From positions 1 through 64,000 of the forward strand of contig JADLZK010012321.1 of assembly GCA_015847255.1 (NCBI GenBank): 64,000 nt of DNA, in the 5' to 3' direction. Source of the DNA: Hyparrhenia diplandra. Lineage: Eukaryota; Streptophyta; Magnoliopsida; Poales; Poaceae. This document shows, in pieces, positions 24,007 to 36,062 of this stretch; the stretch's first letter is position 1; each line of letters starts with the position of its first letter. A program made the translations under genes and the position numbers. The notes under the pieces are model-generated. The model did not search any database. It was given only the letters and a program-made list of their open reading frames with translations, and had not been told where the DNA came from.

Positions 24007-24340
24007 GGTACGCAGTTCGTTATTTATATCCTTTAACTTCTTTAATTTCTTAGGCAGAAGACACAGAACAATGCCAGTCCTGTTAACCTAACCTGACATT
24101 AATTTACACTTGTTGTGGTGACAACAATATATATGTGTGTGTCATGTTACTTTTTGTATGTATGTAGTATGATCCTTGATATATAGTAATAATGTAAAAG
24201 GACAATGTATATGTAGGTGTTTACCAATTAAGAGAAAATGCATTTGACACCATATACTAGCTATCATGTTGTTTCTTTGGCATGTTGTTTCTTTGGCATA
24301 AATAATTGTAGTACATCCTAATAATCTAATGTAGGGACTT

Positions 24341-27300
24341 GCTATATCTTTTTCACAAGAAATTGACCCCCAAATCTTGCAACCACGGGACCATTGGATC
24401 CACATCCGGCCATGCATGCATAATCTTGCATGCGATCGCATGCACTATAACCGTGCGACTTGACAATGACTAATGGGTAGCGAGGTCCGAAAACTAATTT
24501 GGGTTGGATCGAACCGTTAACAAAGAGATCCCAAGAATGGGGGCCGAAATTTACAATTATTACGAAATACCATTGAACCTCTTTGCAAGAAAGAAACACC
24601 AAAAGGGGAGATGGCCATCCATGCGAGGCCGATCTGATGGGATCTAGGGAGAAAATCGAGAGGAGAAGAGGATCAATTTGGATTGGTATGTCCCCTCTTA
24701 CGTCCTTGTTTCTCCTACTGTTCTTCCTCCTTCCCCGCGTTTCTTACGTAATCATACATGATCGAAAATTCTTGTGCTGCATGCGTGGCGCACATGCTTT
24801 TCCTCATGCGTTTGTCCATGTTTTACTCTGTTCCTGCAATGCGATTAGTGTTTGTGCGTCCCGAACACCATCTTTAATCGTCGTATATCCTTCCTTTCTT
24901 CCAACTATGTAGAATCATTACAACTTTGAACACGGATGCCCAATTGAACACACATGTCGGGCGGGGCAATGTAGGATCGAGTACCAATCAAATATCATAT
25001 AGTCCTAACTAAAATTGCGGTTAACTATATGTCGCAATTTGTACTATAACGATTTACAATTAACACGTAATGTTTGCAATTAGGCTTTCAAAATACCATA
25101 GTATCAATTATTTAAGTGCCACGGACATCTCCCAAGGATCATCCTCGGATATCTAGGGCGATAAGCGAACTAACATGTATGCAGGGGCCACTGGCGGAAC
25201 AAAGTGGTCGAGGGCAATGTAGGACCATTAGAAATCAAAATTTTATATAATCATCCGAAATTGCAGTTGACTATATGTGCAATTTATACTATAACTTGAT
25301 TTGGAATTTAGAGTACTAACGGTTTGCAATTGAGTATTACAATGAACACACATTCGGGCCAATATTGATTAAACAAACCACGGCAATTATGAGATAAGTT
25401 CTTAATATAGATCATCTTTGTTAGTTATACACTGTAGCTTAAACCCATCCATATCTACCATGTCCTAGCACATAGATTGTATATCGTCAATATCTGATTA
25501 AAACAATTTATCTGAGAGAAAACAAGTTTGCAAAGCCAAGCGGTCCGGGTAATTCCGACATAGAGTTATACGTAGCTCTAGATGATCCATGTAGATAGTC
25601 CAAAGGCCTCGGGGCCGAATGGCCCGGATGGTTGAGTTCAATATGCAAGCCAAGACAAGAACAAGCCATTTAGTCTCATCAATCATGCATTGTGGGCTAC
25701 CTAGCGTTGGCCACAAGTAAAATAGAAATTTTCTACTTACTAGCGTCGGGGAGGTCCATTTGAACACACATAAGCTCCACAAGCTTAAGGTCATCCATCT
25801 ACGGTTAGGTGCTCTAGGACCGAGAGCGAGAAAGACTCCCGAGGAGAGTGGGTCGGTGGATGGGGAAAGAGGCGACCCGACCACCCGGTCTTGGTCTAGG
25901 CCTCATATTAGAGAAAGTTATACACAAGGCCATACAAATAACAAAATAGCGAGGGAAGCAATTACGGTATGTGTAGTCTTTTACATTATATTTTTCTCAA
26001 AAATACAATTTAAAAGCAAGAACATATGTTGCATGTGCTTTATTAACTAGTAGAATCACACCCAGAGAGTGTGCATCCCATGAATGAATATGATTGGTGA
26101 GAGCATAGGCAGAAAGTGGCAAAAGCATGCTTATAAGTTATACCCCTGGAACTAAAAAAATTCTAAAATAAACGAAAAACAGCTGGGGACTACATGCCTT
26201 CTCAAACAAACATACATCTAGGTGCCTAGTCTTATTTCTCACGGATAGTTCATTCAAAACTGAAATAGAATTCAATGCACTCATCCTTTCACACATCTTT
26301 GAGTTGAGAATAAAAGGTGTAAAATTGTAAGACTTACAACATAATGGCACTTGAGCACGCTTGCCCTCTATTTGGATGTTGGGGGCACACATGATCGACA
26401 ACCATTTTTAGCACATAATAGTTCACGAAAAGGGCCGAGCACAAGTTATACCATTTCAAACACATACAAAATAGTTGTGTTGCGACTCATTTTGTATCAT
26501 GGCTTTTTTAGACAAACAATGCACTTGACACTCAAAAGGTCCGGCGGTTGCATATTTTTACATAACCTAATGGCGAGATAGTTTGAAAAGCATCTCACAG
26601 ACGATTAAATTTGAATGCTATCCTTATACATGTCTTGGTGAACACAACTACTAAACACCACAATTTGAGTATAAGAAAAAAAACCAAAACCAACTCAAAT
26701 ATGTCGAGGGAAGCTATGCGGACCAAAGGGAACACAAGTTTTTCATACAAAAGATGAGTTCATGCATGGATAATGACCTTAACATTCAAAGTTTTGCACT
26801 CTAATACAAATGCTTAAGATTTCTTTGTATAACATGGATGCTTTGAAGATAGTATAAGAACATATTCAAAAGCTGTATATTAAACAATGAGAGCCGACCA
26901 CCGATAAGATATACCATTTTCTACTTACTAATGGCGAGGGATGTCCATTTTAGGGGTCAAAAAGCTCAACAAATTTGACTTCATCTATATGCGGCATGTG
27001 CACAAAACAAGATACAAATTTATACAATTTTAACAAAAAAAAAAACAAGAGACAATGAACAACTTTTTTCTATGTAAAGATAAGGACAAAAGAGGGTAGT
27101 GTCTAGCAAAAATAACAATGGGTAGAGAACAATACAAAGGCGGGACAAGGGAGTAAACAACACAATCAACAAAAAATACAATTCAAAAAGTACAACACAA
27201 GGGACAATCCAAACACAATTCGCGGGTCCTGTGATGACTTTGCATCTCGACCTCGAGGGCCTAGCGGCCCTTATTTTCGGCCTCGAAGCAAAAGTGTTAC

Positions 27301-28851
27301 TTTCAAAATGCGCCTTCGACTCAAGGTTTTATATAGCCAATCAAAGCGTGTCATTTTTGTATTGTCACGCATATATCGCGAGGGTTTTTTTTTGGACTAT
27401 GACATCTTATTTCAAAAACAAATTTTGTTTTATTACAAGGGACATGGCGGTGAGACAAACAACTAGGCAGATTTGACAAAGTTTTTCTTATTACAAGGGA
27501 CATAGCTGCAACAAACAAGAGGGGCAATTTGACAAGTTCTATTTTATTTGCGGGTCCACAACCAAGGAGTTGATGAAATGGAAGAACGGATTCTTTAATG
27601 CATATTGGTCTTGGAAGTGATGATAATGCCATCCAACTTACTCAATTATGCGAGTTAACAAACTGATCATGAGGTTTGAAAATAATGAAACTAGTTTCCA
27701 TTAGTCAAATTTCATGTTATTGCCATTGATTGTTCAAAGAAAATAGTTAGGACTTAAACTTATCCATGACAATTTTTTTATATGCGGTTGTTTTGGCAAG
27801 ACATTTTGGAGTCAATCACGAAAGCTACTACAACTATCATTCAAATATTGTCAACCCCAATTACACTCATGGGGTAAATTAAATTCTTGTTAATGCACAT
27901 TAAGATGTAACAAATTGATGTCGAAATGTGCAAATTTAGCCTATCCTAATTGCAACTACCGATATCGACTATGCTTACGTTTATTGGTAATGGCGAGGAT
28001 ACTTCGGGGAACACAAGCGGACTACAACTCCTATGGACAAGAAGAAGAAAGAAAGAGAAGAAATGAATGTAAGTTTCCAAAATATCCAGGAGGACTCCAA
28101 GTATTTTGCAACTTCATCAAAGGGCACAAAAGTGTCTCCTCTATTCCTAGGAGAATGGAAAATCATTCTAGCCTCAAAAACAAAATTTGAGTACCAATTC
28201 ATCCATGAAACTTTGATGCCTTTGCACAATCTTTACATTACCAATCAAAAAAGCATTTATGCGGAGGATCTCACATCAGCGAATCTTGTTGAGATGGAGA
28301 AAAGCATCACAACTTGAAGAGAAGTTCAGGAAGAAACATTGATGCACTTACGGAGGAGAACCTAGCGTTCTTGATGAAGTTGAGCATGTCTTTCCAACAA
28401 ATACAAGGATTTCGGACCAAGTATGATCGGCTACAATCGAGATCGACAAGCTAACGGTGACAAGCTAAAGTTAGACATGGATGATACAAACAAATACCCT
28501 GCAGACTTCGGGAATGGAAGCAAGAAAAAAGAGGCTAAGAGAACTCAAGATTGAAGCTGCAAGTATGGTTGGAGCAGAATATGATGTTCAAGTAACAACG
28601 GTGACTAAAAGTGTAATTTACTAGTTAACATAATGCAAAAAAAGTAAAGACCAACCATTTCGAGGAGCCTGGCCCGGGGAGGTGCATGTTCATCCAATTG
28701 TGCTTGGGTTTGATCACCAACAAAAGGACTTGAAACTCTTTCATCAAGTCCATCAATTGACTTTCTCTTTGATGGTGGGAACTGGAATAGAAGCTATCGA
28801 GGATTTTTTCACACCACGAACAATATCATCACCATGATTCAAAGCCTTGAT
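24341..28851. other. AT-rich anonymous region, no supported gene
   Basis: About 4.5 kb without a recognisable gene. It contains a diverged direct repeat (24955-25130 and 25208-25360, sharing GGGCAATGTAGGA, ACTATATGT and TTTGCAATT words). A second repeated phrase occurs at 25727-25770 and 26921-26960 (TTTTCTACTTACTA followed by GTCCATTT). On the minus strand 25498-25884 stays open for 128 codons with a Leu/Trp-rich sequence, and 28000-28320 is open on the plus strand, but neither matches a family I know. These are probably old transposon or gene remains. Confidence 0.4.
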
Positions 28852-28948
28852 AGCATTGGTTATGTTACAACCTTTTTACGCAAGGAACAAAACAAAAAGT
28901 GAAATGCACCACAGTGCGACGAAAAAAGGTTGTAACATAACCAATGCT
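28852..28948. repeat. Perfect 26-bp inverted repeat
   Basis: AGCATTGGTTATGTTACAAC followed by CTTTTT (28852-28877) is matched exactly in reverse complement at 28923-28948, with a 45-bp loop. It could be the end of an unrecognised element or a small-RNA hairpin. Confidence 0.75.
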
Positions 28949-29046
28949 TTGTCTTTGTGCGGTGCATGCGCTTTTAATAGGATTTTCTTAGATCCATGAA
29001 ATTTGGGAAAAAATATCACAGGACACTATAGCACTTTTTGTTTGTT

Positions 29047-29473
29047 TGTGGTAATTGTTGTCCTACTATAACCTAACTAGGCTCAAAAGATTTGTCTCGT
29101 CGTGTACATCAAAACTATATAATTAGTTTTTTTATTTATCTACATTTAGTGCTCCATGCATGAGATAAAAGATTTAATGTGGCGGGTTAATAGTGAATTT
29201 TGGAGAGAGAATTTTGGAATCTCATAGGGCTATTGTTTTTCCTCACCGCGTAGCCTTTTTCCCTGCCACTTTCGCGAGCCGAGGCATGCTTCGTGCTATT
29301 GTTTTAGATTCCAAAATTCTCTCTCCAAAATTTACTATTTACTGTCACATTAAATCTTTTTATCTTATGTATGGAGCACTAAATGTAGGTAAAAAATTAA
29401 TTATATAGTTTTGATGTACGAAAGAGCGAATCTTTTGAGCCTAATTAGGTATGATAGGACAACAATTACCACA
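29047..29473. mobile_element. Foldback MITE (large inverted repeat)
   Basis: Left arm 29047-29222 and right arm 29306-29473 are inverted copies of about 170 bp with an 83-bp loop. The arms carry the TTTTGAGCCTAATTAGGT, ACAACAATTACCACA and GGAGCACTAAATGTAG words of grass Tourist-like foldback MITEs. The transcript would fold into one long stem. Outer boundaries and target duplication are unclear. Confidence 0.75.
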
Positions 29474-29515
29474 GGGAGTTTTATTCGGAATGAATGGTAT
29501 AGGAAAATAAAATGT
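29474..29515 (+). pseudogene. Fragment resembling exon 2 of module Z
   Basis: GGGAGTTTTATTCGGAATGAATGGTATAGGAAAATA resembles the exon-2 starts at about 49332 and 59575 (GGAGSTTTATTTGGATTGGATGGTATAGGAAAA). It lies directly beside the foldback MITE. A short match, so uncertain. Confidence 0.4.
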
Positions 29516-29555
29516 TAAGGGGTAGTCCCATCGCGACACGAAGTCCATGACTATT

Positions 29556-29914
29556 ACTCCCTCCGTCGAGATTAGCGCACGTTTGCACTTCACAAAATTT
29601 CCAAAAATAATAGGTCACGTTGCGGACAACCGTACTACCACAGACTCTCGGTCTTCTGAGGAGGCGTAGGTAACGAAAAAAAAAAAATGAGAAACAAATC
29701 CTTACGACGATTCTGTCCACTTTCGTTCAAGTTATTGTTAATTAAAAAAAAAAGGGGGAAAAGGGCGTCCTCTAGAGCGGTTCTCGGGGAGTCTACGATC
29801 TCGAGAGGCGCGAGGTCGGGGGATTGAGAATCGGACTTCGGGGGCATTATTGTAATTTTACTGCGTCCTTGGTATTCGTGCATGGACCTAAACGTGCAAG
29901 CCCCGGACGGAGGG
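29556..29914. mobile_element. Candidate Stowaway MITE, about 359 bp
   Basis: Starts CTCCCTCCGTC after TA and ends GGACGGAGGG. The right-hand TA is missing (GG follows), and the element is long for the family, so it may be damaged or contain another insertion. It includes a poly-A run near 29680 and poly-A/G near 29745. Confidence 0.5.
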
Positions 29915-31250
29915 GGTGCATCGACAAAACGTCATCAATAGAAACCATCCTCCCAGCGGCCGTGTCTACCACCAATAAGCTGCTTGAGGCGGTATGCCGC
30001 GCACTGCAGCCTTGGCCGGCGTGGGCGAGCTGCGCGAGCCCAGCCTTGCCAGCCCGATCGCCCGGCCAGCGGCGAACAGCCGTTAGCGAGCGGGGAATGA
30101 TAGCGTAGCGGTAGCAGCGGCGCTGCGGCGAGCGCGGCCGCAGCGGCGTCAGCGCCCGGCGGCAGCGATGGCGCGGCCCGGCGGCGGCCCGCAGCGGGCG
30201 GAAGCGAGTGCGGCGGCGCGGCTCGGCGAGGGAGTGGCGCTCCGTCAGCGTGGCGATCGCGGCGGGGCGGCGGGTCGGGCGGCTTGGTCGCGGCGGCGCG
30301 CGGCATGCGGCGGGGAGGACAGCGTGGGTGTAACCCTAACATTGAAGCACTATTGAGGAGAAGATTGAAGCCATGTTGTGTCCAAGAGGGTGGGAGACCC
30401 GATTTTGAAACTCGGTCGGTCGGTTGGAGGAGGTGGCGCGTGAGCGCCCACGGCGTGTCGCGATTCCCCGAATGTGTGTTTTGTCGGGAGTTTGTATGTC
30501 AGGTGTCTTAGGGGTTTGCTTTAGCTGGTTGGCGTGAGTAAGCTACATGTATAAGTAGTAGCTGGTTGTTTGATGTATCGTGCTATTGAATCGATTCTTG
30601 GGTAAGGTGACTTGTATCTGAACAATCAAAAGGTGAAAAAAGGGCACCGTCTCGAGGCGACCACCGAGGCGGTTCCAAAGTTCTTTGTGCATTCTTGTGC
30701 GATTCAATCCAATCCAATTCACGTTCACCAATCCACATACATCGTTTGATCGGATCCTGCGTTAACAGACACGACCCCTGCTGCGTGGGCGGCGGGTGCT
30801 TGTGAGGCGTAGCCAGCGCACGGGCGGCGCGGGCGCGGCGGTTTATTTATCCTTTGCTATAGTTTGATTGATTATTCTTGGAGAAAGTACACGAAAATCC
30901 ATAGAAGAAACTACTTAATCTCATAGATATTCTGTACACTTTATTTTTGCTATAGTTCAGATTGTTTTTTGGGGTAATTTATCTATCCTTTGCTAGACCA
31001 TTCAATTTTATTTTCATAATCTTGCTTTGCAAGCTGCAACCAAACACTAATAAAAATGCAATCATCGTGACCTTTTTGTTACGATCTTGTGCGGGGGCGC
31101 CATCCTTCCTTTGCTCCCTCATGCATCCGCCGATTGCTTTGCACAACGCGGTCATGCTTAGGAGTATTGTCCTTCAATAGCTAATAGAGCGATCTCTTTA
31201 TTTTTATCCGTTTCAAAATTTTGAAACACAAAAGCAACGTTTAAAATATT
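29915..31250. other. GC-rich patch (29940-30430) and anonymous DNA
   Basis: 29940-30430 is a CpG-rich island with open frames in several phases made almost only of Ala, Arg, Pro and Gly, as expected from composition alone. A GGTAAGG-like donor near 30600 is the only gene-like signal. 30430-31250 shows nothing recognisable. Confidence 0.35.
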
Positions 31251-33028
31251 ATGAAAATAATTGCTTCAACAATGAAGAGAAACCCCCACATGCTAGAACC
31301 CCAATTTGGATCATTACGGTGGAAGGATATAATGAAACTTTTGACAAGTATTAGCAAATGGCCAAGTGCACACCTAATAGAGGCAATATCTTGTCCAATT
31401 ATGGACAGACATCGGATAGATCAACCCCTAAAGGACAGGTTTCCTCACCTTTTCTCCTTCAGTAGAAAGCCTAAGTGCTCAATCAGATTTTTCCTAAACC
31501 AGAGTCTTGGGAGGCTATTCAGCCCCACCCTATCTCTAATAGCCACAGATCAGCTGGAAGAGCTCAATCACATGCTGGAAATCAGAAATCTAGATGAATC
31601 TTCAAATGACTCTTGGTCTTATTCGTGGGGAAATAGCAGGTACAGCAGATAAGAAAGCTTACAAGATCTTGATTGGTTCTGAACCAACATCACCCCTATA
31701 TAAATGGATTTGGGGGAGCAAGCAACCTGGGAAACCAGAAATTTTTCTTTTGGCTACTAGTCAGAGATAGGTTAAATACTAGAAACATTACGAAAAGAAA
31801 AAACATGATCTTGGCTACAATTGTGTGCTTTGCAGACCATATTTGTCGAGAGTCGTATTTTCATCTTTTCTTGATTTGCACCTTGGTAAACTTCATTTGG
31901 GATTCCACGAGCATCTCTTGGGACAGGCACGAATCCGGTGGACATGTTCCTCAAAGCACTTCCACAATGTCATCTTGGGGAAATAGTCATCTGCACATCT
32001 TTGGTCAATCACGGAAAACAAAAACAAAAAGATCATCTTTGATAATGGTAGAAATGAGTTTGCGAATGGAGAAGAATTTTTATTGGTGGCTTGGTGTGCA
32101 TCTATAGATGTCAACGGGCCGGCCGGTGCGCCGTGGCCTCGGGCCGTTACCGACCCAGCCGCTGCGGGCCGCGGCGGGCCACGGGCCGTGCGGGCCGTGC
32201 CACCTCGGGGCTCGGGCGCGCCCTGACCCATGGCGGTCCGTGGGCCAATTTGCTGGGCCGCGAGGGCCGCCGTGTCGCCGACCCGCGTGTCTTAGGCCAG
32301 CCGCCGTGAAGTGGCTCACGGGCGGTCGCCCGTGCTGCGCGCAGCCGCGCGGCCGAAAGGGAGCCGCTGCTCGCTGCTCTTGCGCGCCGCTTTGCGCGCC
32401 GTATCGCTCCAGCGTTGGTCTGCGCGCGGCAGCGGCGCCTGCGCCGAGCCACGAGAGCGCGACTTCGCGCTTAACACCGGGAGGCTTGCGGTTAACTCTC
32501 GGCACGCATGTGGCTAGCGTGGGCATGGGCGAGGGGCTGCATGGCTACATCTTGGGCATGGGCGGCGCATCTTTGCATGCGGCCCCCATGCGTGTGTGGC
32601 CGCGGGGATGGATAATGGGGCGCATGGCCATCTATATTTAGGTAGGTCGGGCGTCCACGGGCCGCCTTCCTCACCGGGCGGACGATCCGATGCCGGGCGC
32701 AGGCGGCGACCCATGGCCCGGTCCAGACCACCGGGCCGGGCGCTCGCGTGCACTTCGGCCGGGCGGACCGTGCCTCGGACCGGGCAAAAAAAAGGTGCCT
32801 CGGACCAGACGCGGGCTTCGGGCCAAATGTACATCTATATGTGCATCAAAGCCCAAAGGTGCTAAAAAAGCAAGATTAGAGATATGGAGAGATAGCTATG
32901 TGTAATTCTTTCTTTCTCTTTTTTCTTTTTGGGCCTAGATGCCTTGTAATATTCCCTTATATTCATTCTTTCATTTAATTAAAAAAAAAAAGAGGCGGAG
33001 CTCCCGACCGGTTCGGTCAAAAAAAATT
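31251..33028 (+). mobile_element. LINE (L1-type) 3' end with zf-RVT, split by a hAT element
   Basis: The reading in mixed frames contains SRKAYKILIGSE, then a KFFFWLLVRDRLNTRN block and an ESYFHLFLICTLV block. These are the order and spacing of the cysteine/histidine zf-RVT domain at the C-terminus of plant LINE ORF2. After the hAT insertion the coding end resumes at 32848, followed by a T-rich 3' UTR, GAGGCGGAGCTCCCGACC and poly-A at about 33020-33028, the usual tail of plant L1 elements. The EN and RT domains are absent (5' truncation) and frameshifts abound. Confidence 0.65.
32103..32839. mobile_element. Non-autonomous hAT-like element with 8-bp target duplication
   Basis: A 737-bp GC-rich element with ends TATAGATGTCAACGGGCC and, on the other strand, TATAGATGTACATTTGGCC. 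A perfect 8-bp duplication TGTGCATC lies at 32095-32102 and 32840-32847, the hallmark length of hAT elements. The inside is dominated by GGGCC/CGTGC words and has no transposase. It lies inside the LINE coding end. Confidence 0.85.
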
Positions 33029-33428
33029 GCTTTAAAAACCATTTTCGATTGTACCAATGACTTTTACGCTACAGCGAAAAAATTAAAAATTACCGGTCCA
33101 TCATTGATGTCGATGGATCATTGATGTCGGATGGATCATGCTTGCTGCGCGCCTCTAGCATGTCTTTGCCCTCGCCCTTGATCGAAGCGGGCCTTTTCGG
33201 AAGCTACCTGTTCAACTTGTGAGGGCATGGATCACGTAGATCTGCGGGGATGAGGTGGAGTGCTCGGTGGCGAGCAGCTGGTAGCGATTGCCCTTTACCA
33301 CGCCGGCGAACCCGATCGCGACCAACGATGCATTGCAAAAAGAAGGTTTCACGTTAATGCAATCCGTGTCCGTTTCCCTTGAGAATGGAATCTTGGGCGA
33401 CTTGGCGGCTTCAATGGAGCGATGATCG
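33029..33428. other. Anonymous spacer
   Basis: No gene seen. It holds a short tandem (ATTGATGTCGATGGATC twice, about 33104-33138). A stretch at 33346-33415 resembles the DNA just right of the next element (36709-36745: AGGTTTCAC, GGAATCTTGGG). Confidence 0.4.
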
Positions 33429-34025
33429 TGTCATGAACCAAATTGGGCCACCAGAGTGGCTAGATGGGCTGACACGTCGCCGCCCGGCCGAGAGGGGCCC
33501 CGGAGGCAGCGCTTAAAGGGCGGCGCCCCTTGCACCCGCCACCTTCCCTCTCCCGTGCGATTCGAGTTTGCCGTATTCAAGTTAGGATTATCTTAGGTAA
33601 TTTTTGGTGTGCAAGGGATATCTCATCTATAAGAGAGACCCTTAATAGGAAAGAATAAATTAGGATATGCTTGTAAAAGGTATTCCAATGTATAAAAGGA
33701 AACCTTTTAGAGATTGCTTAGATTACAAGTCCCACTAGTCGGGTTATATAAGCAAGAGGCATGTAATCTCTAGGGGATAAGCAAGCAAATAAGAAAATAT
33801 CTTTTCGCTCTCAACTCTCGGGTACCCGCCGCCGCCACCCTGCCCAGCATCTTCCCGCCCGCCGCCGCGGCCGCGCCCGGCGCCCGCCGACCACCCCCTC
33901 CTCCACGGCTCCTCCTCTCCACCTGCGTCGCCCGGCGAAGAGCTACTGACCCCATACGCAATTCCGGGGAGCTCCAACGGACGAGGAACACGTGTCAATT
34001 CGGCCCAATCTGGCCCGGAATCGGC
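33429..34025 (+). repeat. 5' LTR of gag-only element
   Basis: Matches 36063-36689 throughout, including GTGGCTAGATGGGCTG, AGATTACAAGTCCCACTAGT, GCATGTAATCTCTAGGGGAT, CAATTCCGGGGAGCTCCA and CACGTGTCAATTC. A TATATAAGC box at about 33746 is a plausible promoter. Confidence 0.85.
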
Positions 34026-34063
34026 GGTAGTATCGAAGACGGGGCGATTCCCACCACCCATGG

Positions 34064-35917
34064 CTTAGAGAGATAAAGGAGTTCCAGCGGCGCTGAAGAA
34101 GCTCCTCATTTCGCTAACTGCGCCCGGATCAGCAAAGCGCTTCGGCGACTGGAGAGCGCCTCCGTCGTATGGAGCACGCCTACACCGCCTCGAGGACCCG
34201 GCCACGTCTGGCGACCACGGCGGAGGGCGGCCCTGGCGGCCGCGCGGCCAGCCGCAGGGCGGCCCGGAGGCGGCACCACGGCCGCCGCCCCCTCCCTGCC
34301 TCGGACCTCGGCGTCGGCTCCGACCCTGTTATCCTCCGGCGAGGGGCGGATGGCGGCTGTGCGTGGACGCCGGCCATCATCGGCGTCATCTGCGGCGACA
34401 CGCAGCGCCGAGGCCCGCCCCTCCTCTCCGGAAAGGCACACTGCAGCAGCGGGACTCTCCGGCAGAGGCGGGCGTCACCAGCGGCGCCCTGCCCCTCCCC
34501 GGGTGCCACCTCGCGGCGCCCCTGCTCTGTGTCCTCCCGCGCCACCCGGCGCCCGGGCAAAATGCTGCCACCGCGGCATTGCACCCTTCCACCTGCTCGT
34601 CACTTGCGCCTACAAGTCCGGGAGTTCGGCGGCACCCGGCGACCCCGACCTCTCTGGATTATGGCTGGAGCTCTTCTTCGAGCTCAACGGACATCGACCC
34701 GGACTACTACGTGAGTTACGCTGCCTTCCACCTCACTGGTCTTGCTGCAGTCTGGTACATCGACCTGTCCAGAAGAAGTCCCGCTCGAGTGGGGACGAGT
34801 TCATGGCGCTGCGACATCACCGGCCGCCCCGACGCACCTCGGCGCCTTGGGGGCATACGCGCCGCCCTCCCAAGGGGGCAAGGCGGGCGACTACATCGAT
34901 GCCTTCGAGGTCTATGCATCACGCATGGATTTTTTGAGGGACAGCGCCACCGCGTCGGCCCTCTTCGTCGAAGGCTTGCGCACCTCATTGCGGGCGGCAC
35001 TGAGTGGTTCGAACCCGTTCGATGGAGGAGGCCATCGACCTCGCCCGCCCGATTACAGCGGCGGACGGGCGGACGCGCCGGCCGACCGGCCCGCCGGCGC
35101 TGGCCGGCCACCATGGGCACCGGCAACATCGGCGGCGACATCATGGCCGCCACCGGTTGATCGCATTCGGGCCGGCGTCATCTGTTTGCGATGGGCGACA
35201 TCGGCGGCGGCGTCGAGCGACATGATCCGAGCTGCACTGGCCCGCGACGACCAACAAAGAGCTCGGGATCATCTCCAACGCCATCGGCTGCGGGCTGGCG
35301 CCGGAGTGGAGCCTCCACTATGGCATCGTGAGGTACTTCCACCGCTACTACATCCCGGCCCCGAGCTTCTCGAGGACTTCATGATGGGGAGAAACGTTCG
35401 CTGCATGGCGTAGCGGTGGGCTTCCACCTCCCAATCGCCCCGGGAGGATCGAGGGGCGTTCCGGCGTACGTCCTCCTCCTTCAAAGCGCCCCGGCGAGGC
35501 GGATCGAGGGTGCCACCGTCCTCCTAACCGACAACAATGGCGGCGTCTTCTTCAGCGTTGGGAGCGTCACCGTGGGTGCGGCATGGGACGCGGGGAGTCC
35601 AGCTGGGACCGCCCGTGAGCACGCCCAGCGACCTCCTCTACGGCTACCTCCTTGACTTCACCTCCTCGCCGCCTACATCGGCTCCGTCACGTCTCTTTGA
35701 GGGCGACTTCATGCTAAGGTGGCGGTGCCGACGATCTACACCTACATGTCTCCTCCGACCCGTCGGATGATCGAGCTGTCCAGGGACCCTCGGCGCCTCT
35801 ATCATGCGTCGCATGGGCGGGCGTCGGTTCGTACAGCCCCGGTTGAGCTTCAAGTTCAGCATCTGCCCGGCGACCTCCACCTCGACTTCGCTTTCGCCGA
35901 CAAGGGCGCCCGGTAAT
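34064..35917 (+). pseudogene. Gag plus unknown-domain protein of the gag-only element
   Basis: Starts at an ATG 36 nt after the primer site. The start region is damaged (a stop at codon 3). Gag-like blocks follow in shifting frames: DPDYYVSYAAFHLTG, AAVWYIDL, a DEFMALRHHR block, GDYIDAFEVYASRMDF and SALFVEGLRTSLRAAL, as in the N- and C-lobes of Ty3/gypsy Gag. From about 35230 a second region begins: TTNKEL, EWSLHYGIVRYFHRYYIP, GFHLP, VLLLQSAPARRIEGATVLL, DNNGGVFF, and it ends near LDFAFADKGAR at about 35914. This part is conserved in two other copies in the window and I do not recognise it. A zinc knuckle is not evident. Confidence 0.6.
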
Positions 35918-36062
35918 GCGCAACGGCGACAGCGACAAGTGCGGTCCTCTCGTCTTCTACTTCGGGCTGGGTGGTCACCTCCCCGATTGGGCTGCCCTTC
36001 GCCACTACGTGGTGGGTTGGGCGGCTGCGTGGGCCAGCGCCGCCCGTCGAACGGTGGGGAGA

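Larger units (their letters stand above)
21641..24340 (+). repeat. Module Z, copy A
   Basis: Aligns with 56743-59470 (copy B) and in part with about 37330-37470 and 48366-49380 (copy C). It looks like the 5' end of a gene: a CTATTAATAAAACC TATA-like element at about 23489, a pyrimidine-rich leader with CTCTCTCTCTCTGTCC, a CGCCCGCTAGATCAATTGCCACGC block, a small basic first exon at 23938 and an intron-like AT-rich tail. Two MITEs and a 68-bp tandem duplication are private to this copy. Longer open frames over 22340-22700 and 23045-23620 are not conserved in phase with copy B and are not called. Confidence 0.75.

Noticed and set aside
25498..25884. 128-codon minus-strand open frame with Leu/Trp-rich sequence, possibly an LRR protein relic
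   Set aside because: No regular repeat spacing and no recognisable motif. Kept only as an observation in the anonymous region.
29935..30342. 135-codon minus-strand open frame rich in Ala, Pro and Arg
   Set aside because: The GC-rich island is open in several frames on both strands and the product is only composition-driven. No domain or splice context.
32108..32641. 177-codon open frame in the GC-rich hAT-like element
   Set aside because: Several overlapping frames are open on both strands because of GGGCC repeats. No transposase motif.
34363..35160. Single 265-codon open frame in the gag-only element
   Set aside because: Only part of it is in the Gag frame. The conserved Gag blocks are spread over three frames, so the longest open frame is not the protein.
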